Positions 18,398 to 27,556 of a stretch of DNA of 64,000 nt are shown here, one piece after another (position 1 is the stretch's first letter; each line of letters starts with the position of its first letter). The DNA is taken from assembly GCF_010726085.1 (NCBI RefSeq), contig NZ_AP022560.1:5890001-5954000 (forward strand). Direction: 5' to 3'. The DNA comes from Mycolicibacterium moriokaense (lineage in GTDB: Bacteria; Actinomycetota; Actinomycetes; Mycobacteriales; Mycobacteriaceae). The position numbers were made by a program, and so were the translations under genes. The notes under the pieces are model-generated. The model was not told where the DNA came from and ran no database searches. It was given only the letters and a program-made list of their open reading frames with translations.

Positions 18398-18413
18398 TCT
18401 CGTAACAACGAGA
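18398..18413. promoter_or_regulatory. Palindromic operator, copy 1 (TCTCGT-N4-ACGAGA)
   Basis: TCTCGTAACAACGAGA is a perfect inverted repeat with 6-bp arms and a 4-bp spacer. It lies 192 bp upstream of the chosen mceA start. The same layout recurs 67 bp downstream. The arrangement is typical of a dimeric repressor site. Confidence 0.6.
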
Positions 18414-18464
18414 TCTATCCACCACAATTAGCATCTTGAGCTTCTGATATCGCCTGTGTACGCT

Positions 18465-18480
18465 TCTCGTCACTACGAGT
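18465..18480. promoter_or_regulatory. Palindromic operator, copy 2 (TCTCGT-N4-ACGAGT)
   Basis: TCTCGTCACTACGAGT repeats the motif of copy 1, with 5-bp perfect inner arms (CTCGT/ACGAG) and a 4-bp spacer. The centre-to-centre distance is 67 bp, about six helical turns, which would place both sites on the same face of the DNA. Confidence 0.6.
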
Positions 18481-18589
18481 ATGCGATTTGGATCACATCC
18501 ATGAGGGGAAACTCAGTGATCGCCTCCGAAAGGTCATCGCTTGCCGGTGGATCGTTGGCCGCTTTTCCCTGCCTCTTCCTATGCCGGGA

Positions 18590-19849
18590 ATGAAGAGAGC
18601 GGCCTGGAGCGCCGCGACCAGCGCGCGTCCCGTCGCTGCCGAGCCTGGCAAGGATTTCGGTTCCCGTAGCTACGTACGCCCTCTCGCCGGACTGATCGCG
18701 GTGGTGGTGGCGGTCATCGTCGTGATGGTCACGATCGCCCTCTTCAACGGGAGGTTCATCGACTCGGTTCCGGTCACCGTCATGGCGGATCGAGCCGGGC
18801 TGTTGATGGATCCCGGAGCAAAGGTGAAGTTGCACGGCGCCCAGGTGGGTACGGTGTCAGCGGTCAAGGAGACTCCGGACGGGCAAGCGGAGCTCCGGCT
18901 GGCGATGGACCCTGAGCGGCTGAAGATCGTGCCGTCCAACGTTGAAGTCGAGATCGCCAACACCACGGTCTTCGGTGCGAAGTCGGTTGACCTGCTCCCC
19001 CCTGCGGACCCGTCGGCGACGCCGCTGCGCGCAGGCCAGGTGATCAACTCCCGGCATGTCACCGTCGAGGCGAACACGATCTTTCAGGACCTCGAGTCCT
19101 TTCTGTCCCACATCGATCCGGTGAAACTCAACGAAACCCTCGGTGCGATCGCAACGGCGATGAGCGGACGGGGCGAGGCCTTCGGGCGCTCATTGACCGA
19201 CTTCAACCAATTTCTCGGAACCATCGAACCGAGCCTGCCGCAATTGGGTGACGAGATAGCGATGTTCGCCGACGTCGCAAATTCGTACGCCGACTCAGCA
19301 CCCGCCTTACTCGACACCCTCTCCAACGCAACGCAAATCAGCACTACGCTGATCGACCAGGAATCCAGCCTCGACCGAATTCTGTTCTCGACGATCGGGC
19401 TGGCCGACACGGGCCAGGACGTCATCGGCTCCAACTCCGATGCGCTCGCCGACTGGCAGCGGTTGCTGGTGCCGACCACCGACCTCATCTACGAATACCG
19501 CGAAGCGCTCGACTGCAGCTTGGCCGGCATCTACGACAACTACGTGCTGAAACCACCGGGGCCCAACCCGGGCGTCACCGACGTCGGCGCGCTCGCACTC
19601 GGAATCGAACGCTATCGATATCCGGGTGACCTACCGAAGGTCGCCGCGTCGGGACCGCCACAGTGCAAGGGACAACTGCCGCTTCAATTCAACAGCTGGC
19701 CGCCCAAGGTCGTCGCCGACATCGGGACGAACCCGTACAAATACGGCAATGTGGGTCCGTTGGTGAATTCCGACCTGCTCAAAGAGATCCTGTACGGCCC
19801 GCTCGACGGCCCGCCCCGCAACAGCGCCCAGATGGGGATGCCGGGATGA
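18590..19849 (+). CDS. mceA: MCE family protein MceA
   Basis: First subunit of a mammalian-cell-entry lipid transporter, 419 residues. One transmembrane helix (PLAGLIAVVVAVIVVMVTIA) precedes the MlaD/MCE domain with AGLLMDPGAKVKLHGAQVG, a hallmark of MceA. A helical region follows. The start is uncertain: ATG 18590 gives a 35-residue cytoplasmic leader; ATG 18581 and TTG 18488 are in frame but have no better ribosome site. No yrbEA/yrbEB permease genes precede it, unlike classical mce operons. The stop overlaps the mceB start (ATGA). Confidence 0.88.
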   Translation: MKRAAWSAATSARPVAAEPGKDFGSRSYVRPLAGLIAVVVAVIVVMVTIALFNGRFIDSVPVTVMADRAGLLMDPGAKVKLHGAQVGTVSAVKETPDGQAELRLAMDPERLKIVPSNVEVEIANTTVFGAKSVDLLPPADPSATPLRAGQVINSRHVTVEANTIFQDLESFLSHIDPVKLNETLGAIATAMSGRGEAFGRSLTDFNQFLGTIEPSLPQLGDEIAMFADVANSYADSAPALLDTLSNATQISTTLIDQESSLDRILFSTIGLADTGQDVIGSNSDALADWQRLLVPTTDLIYEYREALDCSLAGIYDNYVLKPPGPNPGVTDVGALALGIERYRYPGDLPKVAASGPPQCKGQLPLQFNSWPPKVVADIGTNPYKYGNVGPLVNSDLLKEILYGPLDGPPRNSAQMGMPG

Positions 19850-20874
19850 GCGTCCGCCGCACACTGGTGAAATTCGGTGCCTTCGTTGTCGTCATGACCG
19901 CGCTGACAACATCTTTGTTCCTCATCTTCGGTGAGTATCGGGGCGGCTCGACCCACGGCTACTCGGCCGTCTTCAACGACGCCTCCGATCTGGAACCCGG
20001 CGACTCGGTCCGGGTGGCGGGGGTACGGGTCGGAACGGTCAGTGATGTCACTCTGCGTGAGGACAACTCGGTGGTCGTGGATTTCGACGCCGACGACACC
20101 GTGGTGTTGACGACCGGTACGCGCGCTGCCGTGCGGTACCTCAACCTCGTCGGCGATCGGTATCTGGAGCTGCTGGACAGCCCCGGCTCGACCCGGGTGA
20201 TGCCGCGTGGCTCGCAGATCCCCGAAGACCGCACCCAGCCGGCGTTGGACCTCGACCTCCTGCTTGGTGGCCTCAAACCCGTGATCCGCGGGTTGGACCC
20301 GCAGGACGTAAACGCTTTGAGCGGTGCGCTGTTGCAGATATTCCAGGGTCAGGGAGACACGATGCGCTCGCTGTTCGACCAGACATCCTCATTCACCAAC
20401 GCGCTGGCCGACAACAACGAGGCGCTCGAACAACTTGTCGGCAACCTCGAGACCGTCGTCTCGACGCTGGGCAAAGAGGGCGACAGGTTCTCCGACGCAC
20501 TCGATCGGTTCGAACAGCTGACCACCGAGCTGGCGGCCGACCGTGACACGATCGCAACCGCAATCGAATCATTGAACAGCGGCACCGCTTCGATGGCCGA
20601 CCTGTTGACCAATGCCCGTCCGCCCCTTGCGGATACCGTCGACCAGCTCAACCGGCTGGCTCCCGCACTCGATGACGGCAAGGACCAAATCGACGTGGCG
20701 CTGCAACGGGCACCGGAGAACTACCGCAAGCTGATCCGGCCCGCCTCGTATGGGAGTTTTGTGAATTACTACCTGTGCGGGCTGTCTGTCCGGGTGACCG
20801 ACCTGCAGGGACGCGCAGCCGTCTTCCCGTGGATCGAGCAGAAAGACGGGAGGTGTGCGGAACCGGATGCTTAA
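19846..20874 (+). CDS. mceB: MCE family protein MceB
   Basis: Second mce subunit, 342 residues. It has an N-terminal membrane anchor (FGAFVVVMTALTTSLFLIF), then the MCE domain with FNDASDLEPGDSVRVAGVRVG, and a long amphipathic helical stretch (residues about 150-300) rich in heptad leucines. It ends near CGLSVRVTDLQ, the conserved cysteine-containing tail of MceB. It is translationally coupled to mceA by the overlap 19846-19849. Together the subunits are thought to form a periplasmic tunnel for lipid import. Confidence 0.88.
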   Translation: MSVRRTLVKFGAFVVVMTALTTSLFLIFGEYRGGSTHGYSAVFNDASDLEPGDSVRVAGVRVGTVSDVTLREDNSVVVDFDADDTVVLTTGTRAAVRYLNLVGDRYLELLDSPGSTRVMPRGSQIPEDRTQPALDLDLLLGGLKPVIRGLDPQDVNALSGALLQIFQGQGDTMRSLFDQTSSFTNALADNNEALEQLVGNLETVVSTLGKEGDRFSDALDRFEQLTTELAADRDTIATAIESLNSGTASMADLLTNARPPLADTVDQLNRLAPALDDGKDQIDVALQRAPENYRKLIRPASYGSFVNYYLCGLSVRVTDLQGRAAVFPWIEQKDGRCAEPDA

Positions 20875-21922
20875 GTACCGCAACGCCAAACTCGTCAGGG
20901 TCGGAGTCCTCGGCGTCGTGCTCGCGACGCTGATCATAGCCATCGGACTGCAGCCCGAGCGACTGGTCTCCTGGGCCACAGGTATCCGCTATTACGCCGA
21001 GTTTGCGGAGGCGGGCGGTCTGGCCAGCGGCGCCGACGTCAAGGTCTCGGGTATCGACGTGGGCACCGTGACCGATGTCTCGCTCGGCGAGCAAGGGGCA
21101 GTGGTGACCTTCGTCGTCAGGGACACCGTGCGCCTTGGCGACCAGACCACCGCACACATCCGGACCGGATCTCTGTTGGGTGCACGGATTCTCACGCTGG
21201 AGCCCACCGGTTCGAAGCCCATGCGTTTCGGCGACACCATCCCGCTGTCGCGTACGGGTTCGCCGTATTCGCTCAACGAGGCGGTCAACGATCTGACGAC
21301 GAACGTCGCCGCGACAGACATGGGAGCTCTCAACGAGTCGCTCGACACGCTTTCGGCGACACTCGATCAGATCTCACCGCAGCTGGGCCCGACGTTCGAT
21401 GGTCTGTCCCGACTTTCGCGGTCACTCAACAGCCGCAGCGAATCTTTACAAAAGCTGCTGACGAGCGCCGTCACCGTCACCGATGTGCTCGCCGAGCGCA
21501 GCCAGCAGGTCAACACGCTGATCCTCAACGCCAACGATCTGCTCGCGATGCTGGTGCAACGGCGGCACGCCATCAGCGAACTGCTCGCGAACACCGCCGC
21601 GGTGGCCAGAAATCTCACCGGTCTCGTGGCCGACAACGAGGCGGAACTCGCACCGACCCTGGACCGTCTCAACTCGGTGACAGCGATGCTGGAGAAGAAC
21701 CGCGACAACATCTCCAAGGCGTTACCGGGTCTGAAGAAATTCCAGATCACCGCCAGTGAAGCCGTCGCCAACGGGCCCTACTACAGCGCATACGTTCCCA
21801 ACCTCGCATTGCCAGGTCTGGTTCAGCCGTTCTTCGACTATGCCTTCGGCTTCCGTGACGGTGACCCCTACCTACCCCGCGCGCGGATTCAGTGGCCCCG
21901 CAATGGGATTCCAGGGGGTTAA
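20855..21922 (+). CDS. mceC: MCE family protein MceC
   Basis: Third mce subunit, up to 355 residues. It carries a single N-terminal helix (VGVLGVVLATLIIAIGL), an MCE domain with FAEAGGLASGADVKVSGIDV, and coiled-coil helices. GTG 20855 and ATG 20867 are both in frame; the GGGAGG ribosome site sits better for ATG 20867. It overlaps mceB by 20 or 8 bp and its stop shares bases with the mceD start. Probable conserved tail ARIQWPRNGIPGG. Confidence 0.87.
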   Translation: MRNRMLKYRNAKLVRVGVLGVVLATLIIAIGLQPERLVSWATGIRYYAEFAEAGGLASGADVKVSGIDVGTVTDVSLGEQGAVVTFVVRDTVRLGDQTTAHIRTGSLLGARILTLEPTGSKPMRFGDTIPLSRTGSPYSLNEAVNDLTTNVAATDMGALNESLDTLSATLDQISPQLGPTFDGLSRLSRSLNSRSESLQKLLTSAVTVTDVLAERSQQVNTLILNANDLLAMLVQRRHAISELLANTAAVARNLTGLVADNEAELAPTLDRLNSVTAMLEKNRDNISKALPGLKKFQITASEAVANGPYYSAYVPNLALPGLVQPFFDYAFGFRDGDPYLPRARIQWPRNGIPGG

Positions 21923-23238
21923 TGGTGAACCGCTGGAAGCGCAACATTCTGCTCGCAGTGCTGACCCTCTGTCTGGTCGTCGGCTCAGCTGTCGTCGTGC
22001 GCCAATCATTCTTCGCGCCCACGACGATAACCGCCGACTTCGTCTCGGCAACCGGGCTGTACCCCGGGGACGAGGTTCGCATCGCCGGGGTGAAGGTCGG
22101 CAAGATCCGCGCCGTCTCTCCGCAACCCGATCGCGCCGTCGTCGTCATGGAGATCGACCACGGCGTGCGCGTGCCCGCCGATGCGAAGGCGGTGATCGTC
22201 GCGCAGAACCTGGTGGCCGCGCGTTACGTGCAGCTGGCTCCGCTCTACAAGCGCGGCCAACCGCAGATGGCCGACGGCGCCACCATCCCTCAGGAGCGCA
22301 CCGCCGTGCCGGTGGAGTGGGATGAGGTCAAGACGCAACTGACCAGGCTCGCAACCGAGTTGGGCCCGACGAGTGAGTTGTCGGACACCTCCGTAAGCAG
22401 ATTCATCGACAGTACGGCCGACGCGATGGCGGGCAACGGCGCAAAGCTACGGCAGACCTTCGCGCAGCTCTCGCAGCTTGCCCGCATCCTGTCCGACGGC
22501 AGCGGCGACGTCGTCGCAACGATCAAGAACCTGCAGACGTTCGTCACCGTGCTTCGCGACAGCAGTGAGGAACTCGTCCTGTTCGGCGACCGCCTTGCCA
22601 CCTTCAGCACGGTGCTCGCAGACAGCAGAAGCGATCTCGACGCCACGATGAAAGAGCTCTCCGTGGCGGTTTCGGAAGTCCAGCGCTTCATCGCAGGTAC
22701 CCGCGACAAGGCCAGCGAGCAGGTGGCGCGCCTCGCCAACGTGACACAGGTGCTGGCGGACCAGCGGTTGGATGTCGAGAACATTCTTCACATCGCACCG
22801 ACGTCATTCGCCAACGCCTACAGCATCCTGAACCCCAACTATCCCGGCGCGGTCGGATCGTTCATCCTCAACAACATCTCCGACCCGCTCAGTTTCCTGT
22901 GCGGTGCGATCACGGGCGCGGCGAACGTGACCGCCGCGGAGTCGGGCAAACTCTGTGCGCAGTATCTCGGTCCGGCACTCAACACGGTAGGCCTGAACTA
23001 CCTGCCGGTTCCGCAGAACTTCGCCCTCCAATCGACAGTCACCCCGGACAAGTTGATCTATACCGATCCAGCGCTGGCTCCTGGTGGTGTCGGACCGGTT
23101 GACCCGCCCGAACCTCCCCCAGCCGTGTCGGCGTATACCGGTGCCAGCGATGTCCCGCCTCCGCCAGGGTTCGCACCGCCGCCGGGTCCACTGCCCGCCG
23201 AGGCGCCACCGTCGGCCGAAGGGACGCCACCGTCATGA
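21922..23238 (+). CDS. mceD: MCE family protein MceD
   Basis: Fourth mce subunit, 438 residues. The membrane anchor is ILLAVLTLCLVVGSAVVV and the MCE domain contains FVSATGLYPGDEVRIAGVKV. Helices follow, then a proline-rich tail (PPPPGFAPPPGPLPAEAPP) typical of MceD. The ATG overlaps the preceding TAA (TAATG). The C-terminal tail is expected to be extracytoplasmic. It is coupled to mceE by a 4-bp overlap. Confidence 0.88.
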   Translation: MVNRWKRNILLAVLTLCLVVGSAVVVRQSFFAPTTITADFVSATGLYPGDEVRIAGVKVGKIRAVSPQPDRAVVVMEIDHGVRVPADAKAVIVAQNLVAARYVQLAPLYKRGQPQMADGATIPQERTAVPVEWDEVKTQLTRLATELGPTSELSDTSVSRFIDSTADAMAGNGAKLRQTFAQLSQLARILSDGSGDVVATIKNLQTFVTVLRDSSEELVLFGDRLATFSTVLADSRSDLDATMKELSVAVSEVQRFIAGTRDKASEQVARLANVTQVLADQRLDVENILHIAPTSFANAYSILNPNYPGAVGSFILNNISDPLSFLCGAITGAANVTAAESGKLCAQYLGPALNTVGLNYLPVPQNFALQSTVTPDKLIYTDPALAPGGVGPVDPPEPPPAVSAYTGASDVPPPPGFAPPPGPLPAEAPPSAEGTPPS

Positions 23239-24503
23239 GCACACGCGCCCTCGCCCGTATGGTTTCCATCGCCCTCAGCGTCTCCCTCGCGGTGGCGTCA
23301 TGTGGGTTCGGCGGCGTCAACTCCTTACCCCTGCCCGGTGCGGTGGCCAGCGGTTCCGACAACACCGTCTACCACGTTCACATCTCGAACGTCGGTACGC
23401 TGGAATCCAATTCACCGGTGATGATGGACGACGTCGTGGTCGGAAGCGTCGGCACCATCGGGGTGCAGGACTGGCATGCCATCGTCGAGGTGCGTGTCAA
23501 GCGCGATGTGGTCATACCCGCCAACGCGGTCGCCACTGTGGGCCAGACGAGCCTGCTCGGGTCGATGCACCTGGCACTGAATCCCCCGTTGGGCGAGGCC
23601 CCACAGGGCCGCCTGGAGCCAGGAGCCACGATAGGTCTGAACAGGGCGTCGACCTACCCCTCGACCGAACAAACCCTGTCGGCGCTGTCGTTCGTGGTCA
23701 ATGCCGGCGGTCTCGGACAGGTGGGTGAGTTGATCCACAGCGCCTCGACGGCGCTTGCGGGCCGCGAGGGCGAAATCCGCCAACTGATCGCCCGACTCGA
23801 TGCTGTTGTGGGAACCGTTGATGGACAACGGGACCGCTTCAATGCCGCGGTCGAAGCACTCAATCGTCTGATGGGCACCGTTGCCGCCGACAGGGACGAC
23901 ATCATCGACGCCTTGAAGACCATCCCGCCCGCCATGGACGTGCTGTTACGCGAACGCGCCCAGTTCGTCACCGCCCTGCAGAAACTCGGGCAGTTCAGCG
24001 ACACCACGACCGACCTGATCAACCGCACCCAGGATGATCTCGTGCGCAATCTGAACAACCTCGGTCCCACATTGGCGTTACTGGCCGACCAGGCGCCCAA
24101 GGTTGCTCCCACGTTGGCCTACGCGCCGACATTCCCGCTCAGCCAGAACATGATCGACCGGGCTGTGCGCGGTGACTACTTCAACATCTGGGCGCAGATG
24201 GACATCAGCGTGCCACGGCTCAAGCGCACACTCTTCCTCGGGACACGGTGGGGGGATCCGAACGCGGCGTTGACGCCGGCCCCAGGCGAGCCCAATTACC
24301 TCAGCCACACCTATGAACCACCCGACCTCGCAATGCCTGCCCCACCAGCCGATGGCAGTACGCCAGGCCAGATCCCCAACGCCGTACCCTCGTCGGCCCC
24401 TGCTCCCGTCGCGCCGGTCGTGGCGCCTCCCGTTGCCACCACATCTGCGACCGGACCAAGTCCCATCTTCGCCGGCCCCTATCCGAACCCCGGCGGTCCC
24501 TGA
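23235..24503 (+). CDS. mceE: MCE family lipoprotein MceE
   Basis: Fifth mce subunit, 422 residues, and the lipoprotein of the set. The signal peptide has a lipobox LAVASC (Cys at about 23), so the protein should be membrane-anchored by acylation. The MCE domain begins at VYHVHISNVGTLESNSPVMM. A proline/alanine-rich tail closes the protein. It plays the role of LprK/LprL-type subunits of mce1-mce4 (family knowledge). It overlaps both neighbours by 4 bp or 1 bp. Confidence 0.9.
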   Translation: MSTRALARMVSIALSVSLAVASCGFGGVNSLPLPGAVASGSDNTVYHVHISNVGTLESNSPVMMDDVVVGSVGTIGVQDWHAIVEVRVKRDVVIPANAVATVGQTSLLGSMHLALNPPLGEAPQGRLEPGATIGLNRASTYPSTEQTLSALSFVVNAGGLGQVGELIHSASTALAGREGEIRQLIARLDAVVGTVDGQRDRFNAAVEALNRLMGTVAADRDDIIDALKTIPPAMDVLLRERAQFVTALQKLGQFSDTTTDLINRTQDDLVRNLNNLGPTLALLADQAPKVAPTLAYAPTFPLSQNMIDRAVRGDYFNIWAQMDISVPRLKRTLFLGTRWGDPNAALTPAPGEPNYLSHTYEPPDLAMPAPPADGSTPGQIPNAVPSSAPAPVAPVVAPPVATTSATGPSPIFAGPYPNPGGP

Positions 24504-26032
24504 TGCTGACCAAAGGCGTCCGGATACAGCTCGCGATATTCACCATCGTGGGCGTTATCGGTATGGCCACCATGATCTTTGGGTACATGTCGGTACCCAC
24601 CTGGATGGGAATCGCCCATATCACGGTGAAGGTCGAGCTGCCGGGGACGGGCGGCCTCTACCGGTTCGGCAACGTCACCTACCGCGGCGTACAGGTCGGC
24701 AGCGTCAGCAGCGTGACTCCGACGGCAACCGGTGCGGTGGCCGAACTGTCTCTGGCGTCGTCGCCGAAGATCCCCGCCAACGTCGAGGCCCATGTGCGCA
24801 GCGTGTCGGCCGTCGGCGAACAGTATGTGGATCTGATCCCGCGCGGCGGCGGGCCGCCGTTCCTGGCCGACGGGTCGGTGATCCAGCGACAGGACACGAC
24901 CATTCCGCAGCGGGTCGGACCGATGCTCGACCAACTCAATGCGCTCGTGAAAAGCGTTCCCAAGGACAAGGTATCGGACCTCCTCGACGAGACGTTTCTG
25001 GCATTCAACGGGGCGGGTTACGACATCCAGTCGCTCCTGGACTCCGGGTCACGCATCGCCGCCGACGCCAACGCCACCGCGGCGGAAACCAGGACGCTCA
25101 TCGACGACAGCGCGCCGCTGCTCGACTCGCAGGTACGCACCGCGGAGTCGTTGCGCACTTGGTCCGAATCGCTGAGCGTCGTGACAGGCCAGGTCGTGAC
25201 CAACGATCCGGAACTGCGCAAGGTGCTGACCACCGGTCCCGACACCGCAGACGAGGCGGCCCGGCTCCTCGACCAGCTCAAGCCGACATTGCCTGTGCTG
25301 CTGGCGAACATGACCACAGTCGGTGAGATCGGCGTGACGTACAACCCGTCGCTTCGCCAGCTGCTGGTGCTGCTGCCGCCTTATGTCGCGGGCTTCGCCT
25401 CGATGTCCAGCATGAACAATCCCACCGGGATGTCGCTCGGTGCGTTCTCGCTGATGATGGCCGACCCGCCGGTGTGCACGGTCGGCTTCCTTCCGCCCTC
25501 GCAGTGGCGTTCGCCTGCCGACGAGACCACGATCGACACGCCGGACAATCTCTACTGCAAGCTGCCGCAGGACTCGCCGATCGCGGTCCGCGGCGTCCGG
25601 AACAACCCGTGCATGGGCCGGCCGGGCAAACGCGCCCCCTCGGTCGAGATCTGCAACAGCGACCAGGAATTCAAGCCCCTGGCGCTGCGTCAGCACGCCT
25701 TGGGGCCCTATCCGATCGACCCCAACTTGATAGCCCAGGGCATACCGCCCGATCGCCGGGCGAACCCCGCCGAGCAGATCTACGCGCCGGTCCAGGGCAC
25801 GCCCCTGCCATCGGGAGCCGTTCCCTCCGGCACCCCACCGGCGGGCCCACCTACGCCGGGCTCGAGAAACGTGCCACCCGTCTGGCCGCCGCCACCACCG
25901 CCGACCGCAGTCGCGCAATACGATCCGCGCACCGGACGCTACGTCGGATCCGATGGTCAGGTGTATGAGCAATCCGACCTGGCCGCGCGGCCCGGCCCCA
26001 CAGATTGGCGGCAGATGCTGCCGGTCGGGTGA
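24503..26032 (+). CDS. mceF: MCE family protein MceF
   Basis: Last mce subunit, 509 residues. The N-terminal helix is QLAIFTIVGVIGMATMIFG and the MCE domain has LPGTGGLYRFGNVTYRGVQV, the MceF hallmark with GGLY and NVTYRG. A long helical region and a proline-rich C-terminus follow (VPPVWPPPPPPTA), and the cysteine-rich segment near NPCMGRPGKRAP is typical. It starts on the mceE stop (TGATG) and is convergent with the ligase gene 30 bp later. No mas (mce-associated) genes follow. Confidence 0.88.
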   Translation: MLTKGVRIQLAIFTIVGVIGMATMIFGYMSVPTWMGIAHITVKVELPGTGGLYRFGNVTYRGVQVGSVSSVTPTATGAVAELSLASSPKIPANVEAHVRSVSAVGEQYVDLIPRGGGPPFLADGSVIQRQDTTIPQRVGPMLDQLNALVKSVPKDKVSDLLDETFLAFNGAGYDIQSLLDSGSRIAADANATAAETRTLIDDSAPLLDSQVRTAESLRTWSESLSVVTGQVVTNDPELRKVLTTGPDTADEAARLLDQLKPTLPVLLANMTTVGEIGVTYNPSLRQLLVLLPPYVAGFASMSSMNNPTGMSLGAFSLMMADPPVCTVGFLPPSQWRSPADETTIDTPDNLYCKLPQDSPIAVRGVRNNPCMGRPGKRAPSVEICNSDQEFKPLALRQHALGPYPIDPNLIAQGIPPDRRANPAEQIYAPVQGTPLPSGAVPSGTPPAGPPTPGSRNVPPVWPPPPPPTAVAQYDPRTGRYVGSDGQVYEQSDLAARPGPTDWRQMLPVG

Positions 26033-26062
26033 TCCGGCGTCGACCTGGACAGCGCGCTTCGC

Positions 26063-27532
26063 TCAGCCTCCGCGCGCTTCGACCATCGCTGACCGGCTGA
26101 CTTTCGTTGCGGCACTTCGTGGTATCTCAGCGACGAACTCGACCGTCTTGGGTGCCTTGTATGACGCCAACTTCGACTTCGCGTAGTCGATGACCTGCTG
26201 TTCGGTCAGCGGATTCGCGGGGTCGGCCAGCTGGACGACGGCGTGCACACGTCTGCCCCACTCCGGATCCTTCAGACCAAGGACCACGACGTCGACGATG
26301 TCGTCATGTTCGGCGAGCGCGGCCTCCACTTCGGCCGGGAAAACGTTGGCACCTCCGGTCACGATCATGTCGACGCGCCGATCTGTCACGTACAGATAGC
26401 CGTCCTCGTCGACTCGACCGATGTCGCCCCCGGTGTGAAACCCGTCGGGCGTGGACGGAAGTGGCTGTGCACCACCGATATACCGATAGAGTTCGCGAAT
26501 CGGCGACCGCATGTAGATCTCGCCGAGCTCACCCGTCGGCACCTCGTTGCCGTCAGCGTCCAGAATCTTGATCTCGGTGTCACGGAAACCCCGGCCCGTG
26601 CTGCCGCGGTGCTCGAGCCATTCATCGCCGCGCAGCACCGTCAGACCGAAGTTCTCCGTCATGCCATACGCCATCAGAATCTGTTCCGGGTTCAGCAGTT
26701 TGAACCATGTCTCCAAGAGGGCTGCGGGCATGACCGCGGCACCCTGCAGCATCCACACCACGCTGGACAAGTCGCGCTCACCCACGCCCGGCACCCGCGC
26801 GACGCGGGACAGCATGGTCGGCGTCGCAGTGAAGTTGGTGATCCGATGCTTTTCGATGACGTCCAGGAACAGCTCGGCGTCGAACTTCTCCAGAACCACC
26901 AGCCGATCGCCACCGAGAATGTAGAACAATGTGTTGAAACCGTTGGTGTGGTACATCGGCGCAGGAACCAGAATCCTTTGCGGACGCGGCACCGGCGTCC
27001 AAACCGCCATGAACGGTTGCGTCTTCAGCTCAGTCCACAGCGCGGGCTGAGTATCGAGAATGACCTTCGGCATGCCAGTCGAACCGCTGCTGCAGATGCC
27101 ACTGGTCATCGGTGTGACGACCTCAGGCAGAGCGGAATCGGGTTGGCGCGCAGCAGCTGCGGCGAACGCGGAACAGATCGCTTCGTCGATGAGGACAGCC
27201 GGAGAGATCGCCTCCACCAGTCTCGAGCGTTCCCATTCGGGTAGATCCCAGCGCACCGGGATCGGCACCGCACCGATCTTCCAGCAGCCATACGCGGCGA
27301 GGACGAGTTCAATCGAATTCGGGACGATCAGCGCAACATACGCACCCACCGTCGCACCGCGCTCCGCCAGCTCACGGCCCCACTGGTTGGCTCCCGCCTC
27401 CAATTGACCGAGTGTGATGGTGCGTTCGGTGCCGTCAGGCGCAACGGTGGTCACCACGGCGTCGTCGGGGCGCTCCGAGGCCAGCTCTGTCAGTCGGGTG
27501 CCGTACGGCACGCCCTCGTCGGGCTTGTCCAC
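26063..27532 (-). CDS. AMP-dependent synthetase/acyl-CoA ligase
   Basis: A 489-residue ANL-superfamily ligase. The phosphate-binding loop is SSGSTGMPKV, the A5 motif AYGMTENFG, the A7 motif HTGGDIGRVDEDGYLY, the A8 hinge TDRRVDMIVTGGANVFP, and the catalytic lysine lies in PRSAATKVSRS. It activates a carboxylic acid to acyl-CoA via an adenylate. Substrate unknown. The catalytic-lysine loop has Thr where Gly is usual, a mild deviation. It lies 24 bp downstream of the P450 at 27557 and is probably cotranscribed with it. Confidence 0.88.
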   Translation of the reverse strand: MDKPDEGVPYGTRLTELASERPDDAVVTTVAPDGTERTITLGQLEAGANQWGRELAERGATVGAYVALIVPNSIELVLAAYGCWKIGAVPIPVRWDLPEWERSRLVEAISPAVLIDEAICSAFAAAAARQPDSALPEVVTPMTSGICSSGSTGMPKVILDTQPALWTELKTQPFMAVWTPVPRPQRILVPAPMYHTNGFNTLFYILGGDRLVVLEKFDAELFLDVIEKHRITNFTATPTMLSRVARVPGVGERDLSSVVWMLQGAAVMPAALLETWFKLLNPEQILMAYGMTENFGLTVLRGDEWLEHRGSTGRGFRDTEIKILDADGNEVPTGELGEIYMRSPIRELYRYIGGAQPLPSTPDGFHTGGDIGRVDEDGYLYVTDRRVDMIVTGGANVFPAEVEAALAEHDDIVDVVVLGLKDPEWGRRVHAVVQLADPANPLTEQQVIDYAKSKLASYKAPKTVEFVAEIPRSAATKVSRSAMVEARGG

Positions 27533-27556
27533 AGTCGGCAGTCTACTGAGGCCGCA

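Larger units (their letters stand above)
18208..18589. promoter_or_regulatory. Divergent promoter region between aldehyde dehydrogenase operon and mce operon
   Basis: A 382-bp non-coding gap, visibly more A+T-rich than its surroundings and so a likely promoter region for both operons. Near the left end is GTAGAACGTTATTCTTATCG, and near the right end are two copies of a CTCGT-N4-ACGAG palindrome, listed separately. I see no open reading frame worth calling and no RNA gene. Confidence 0.6.
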
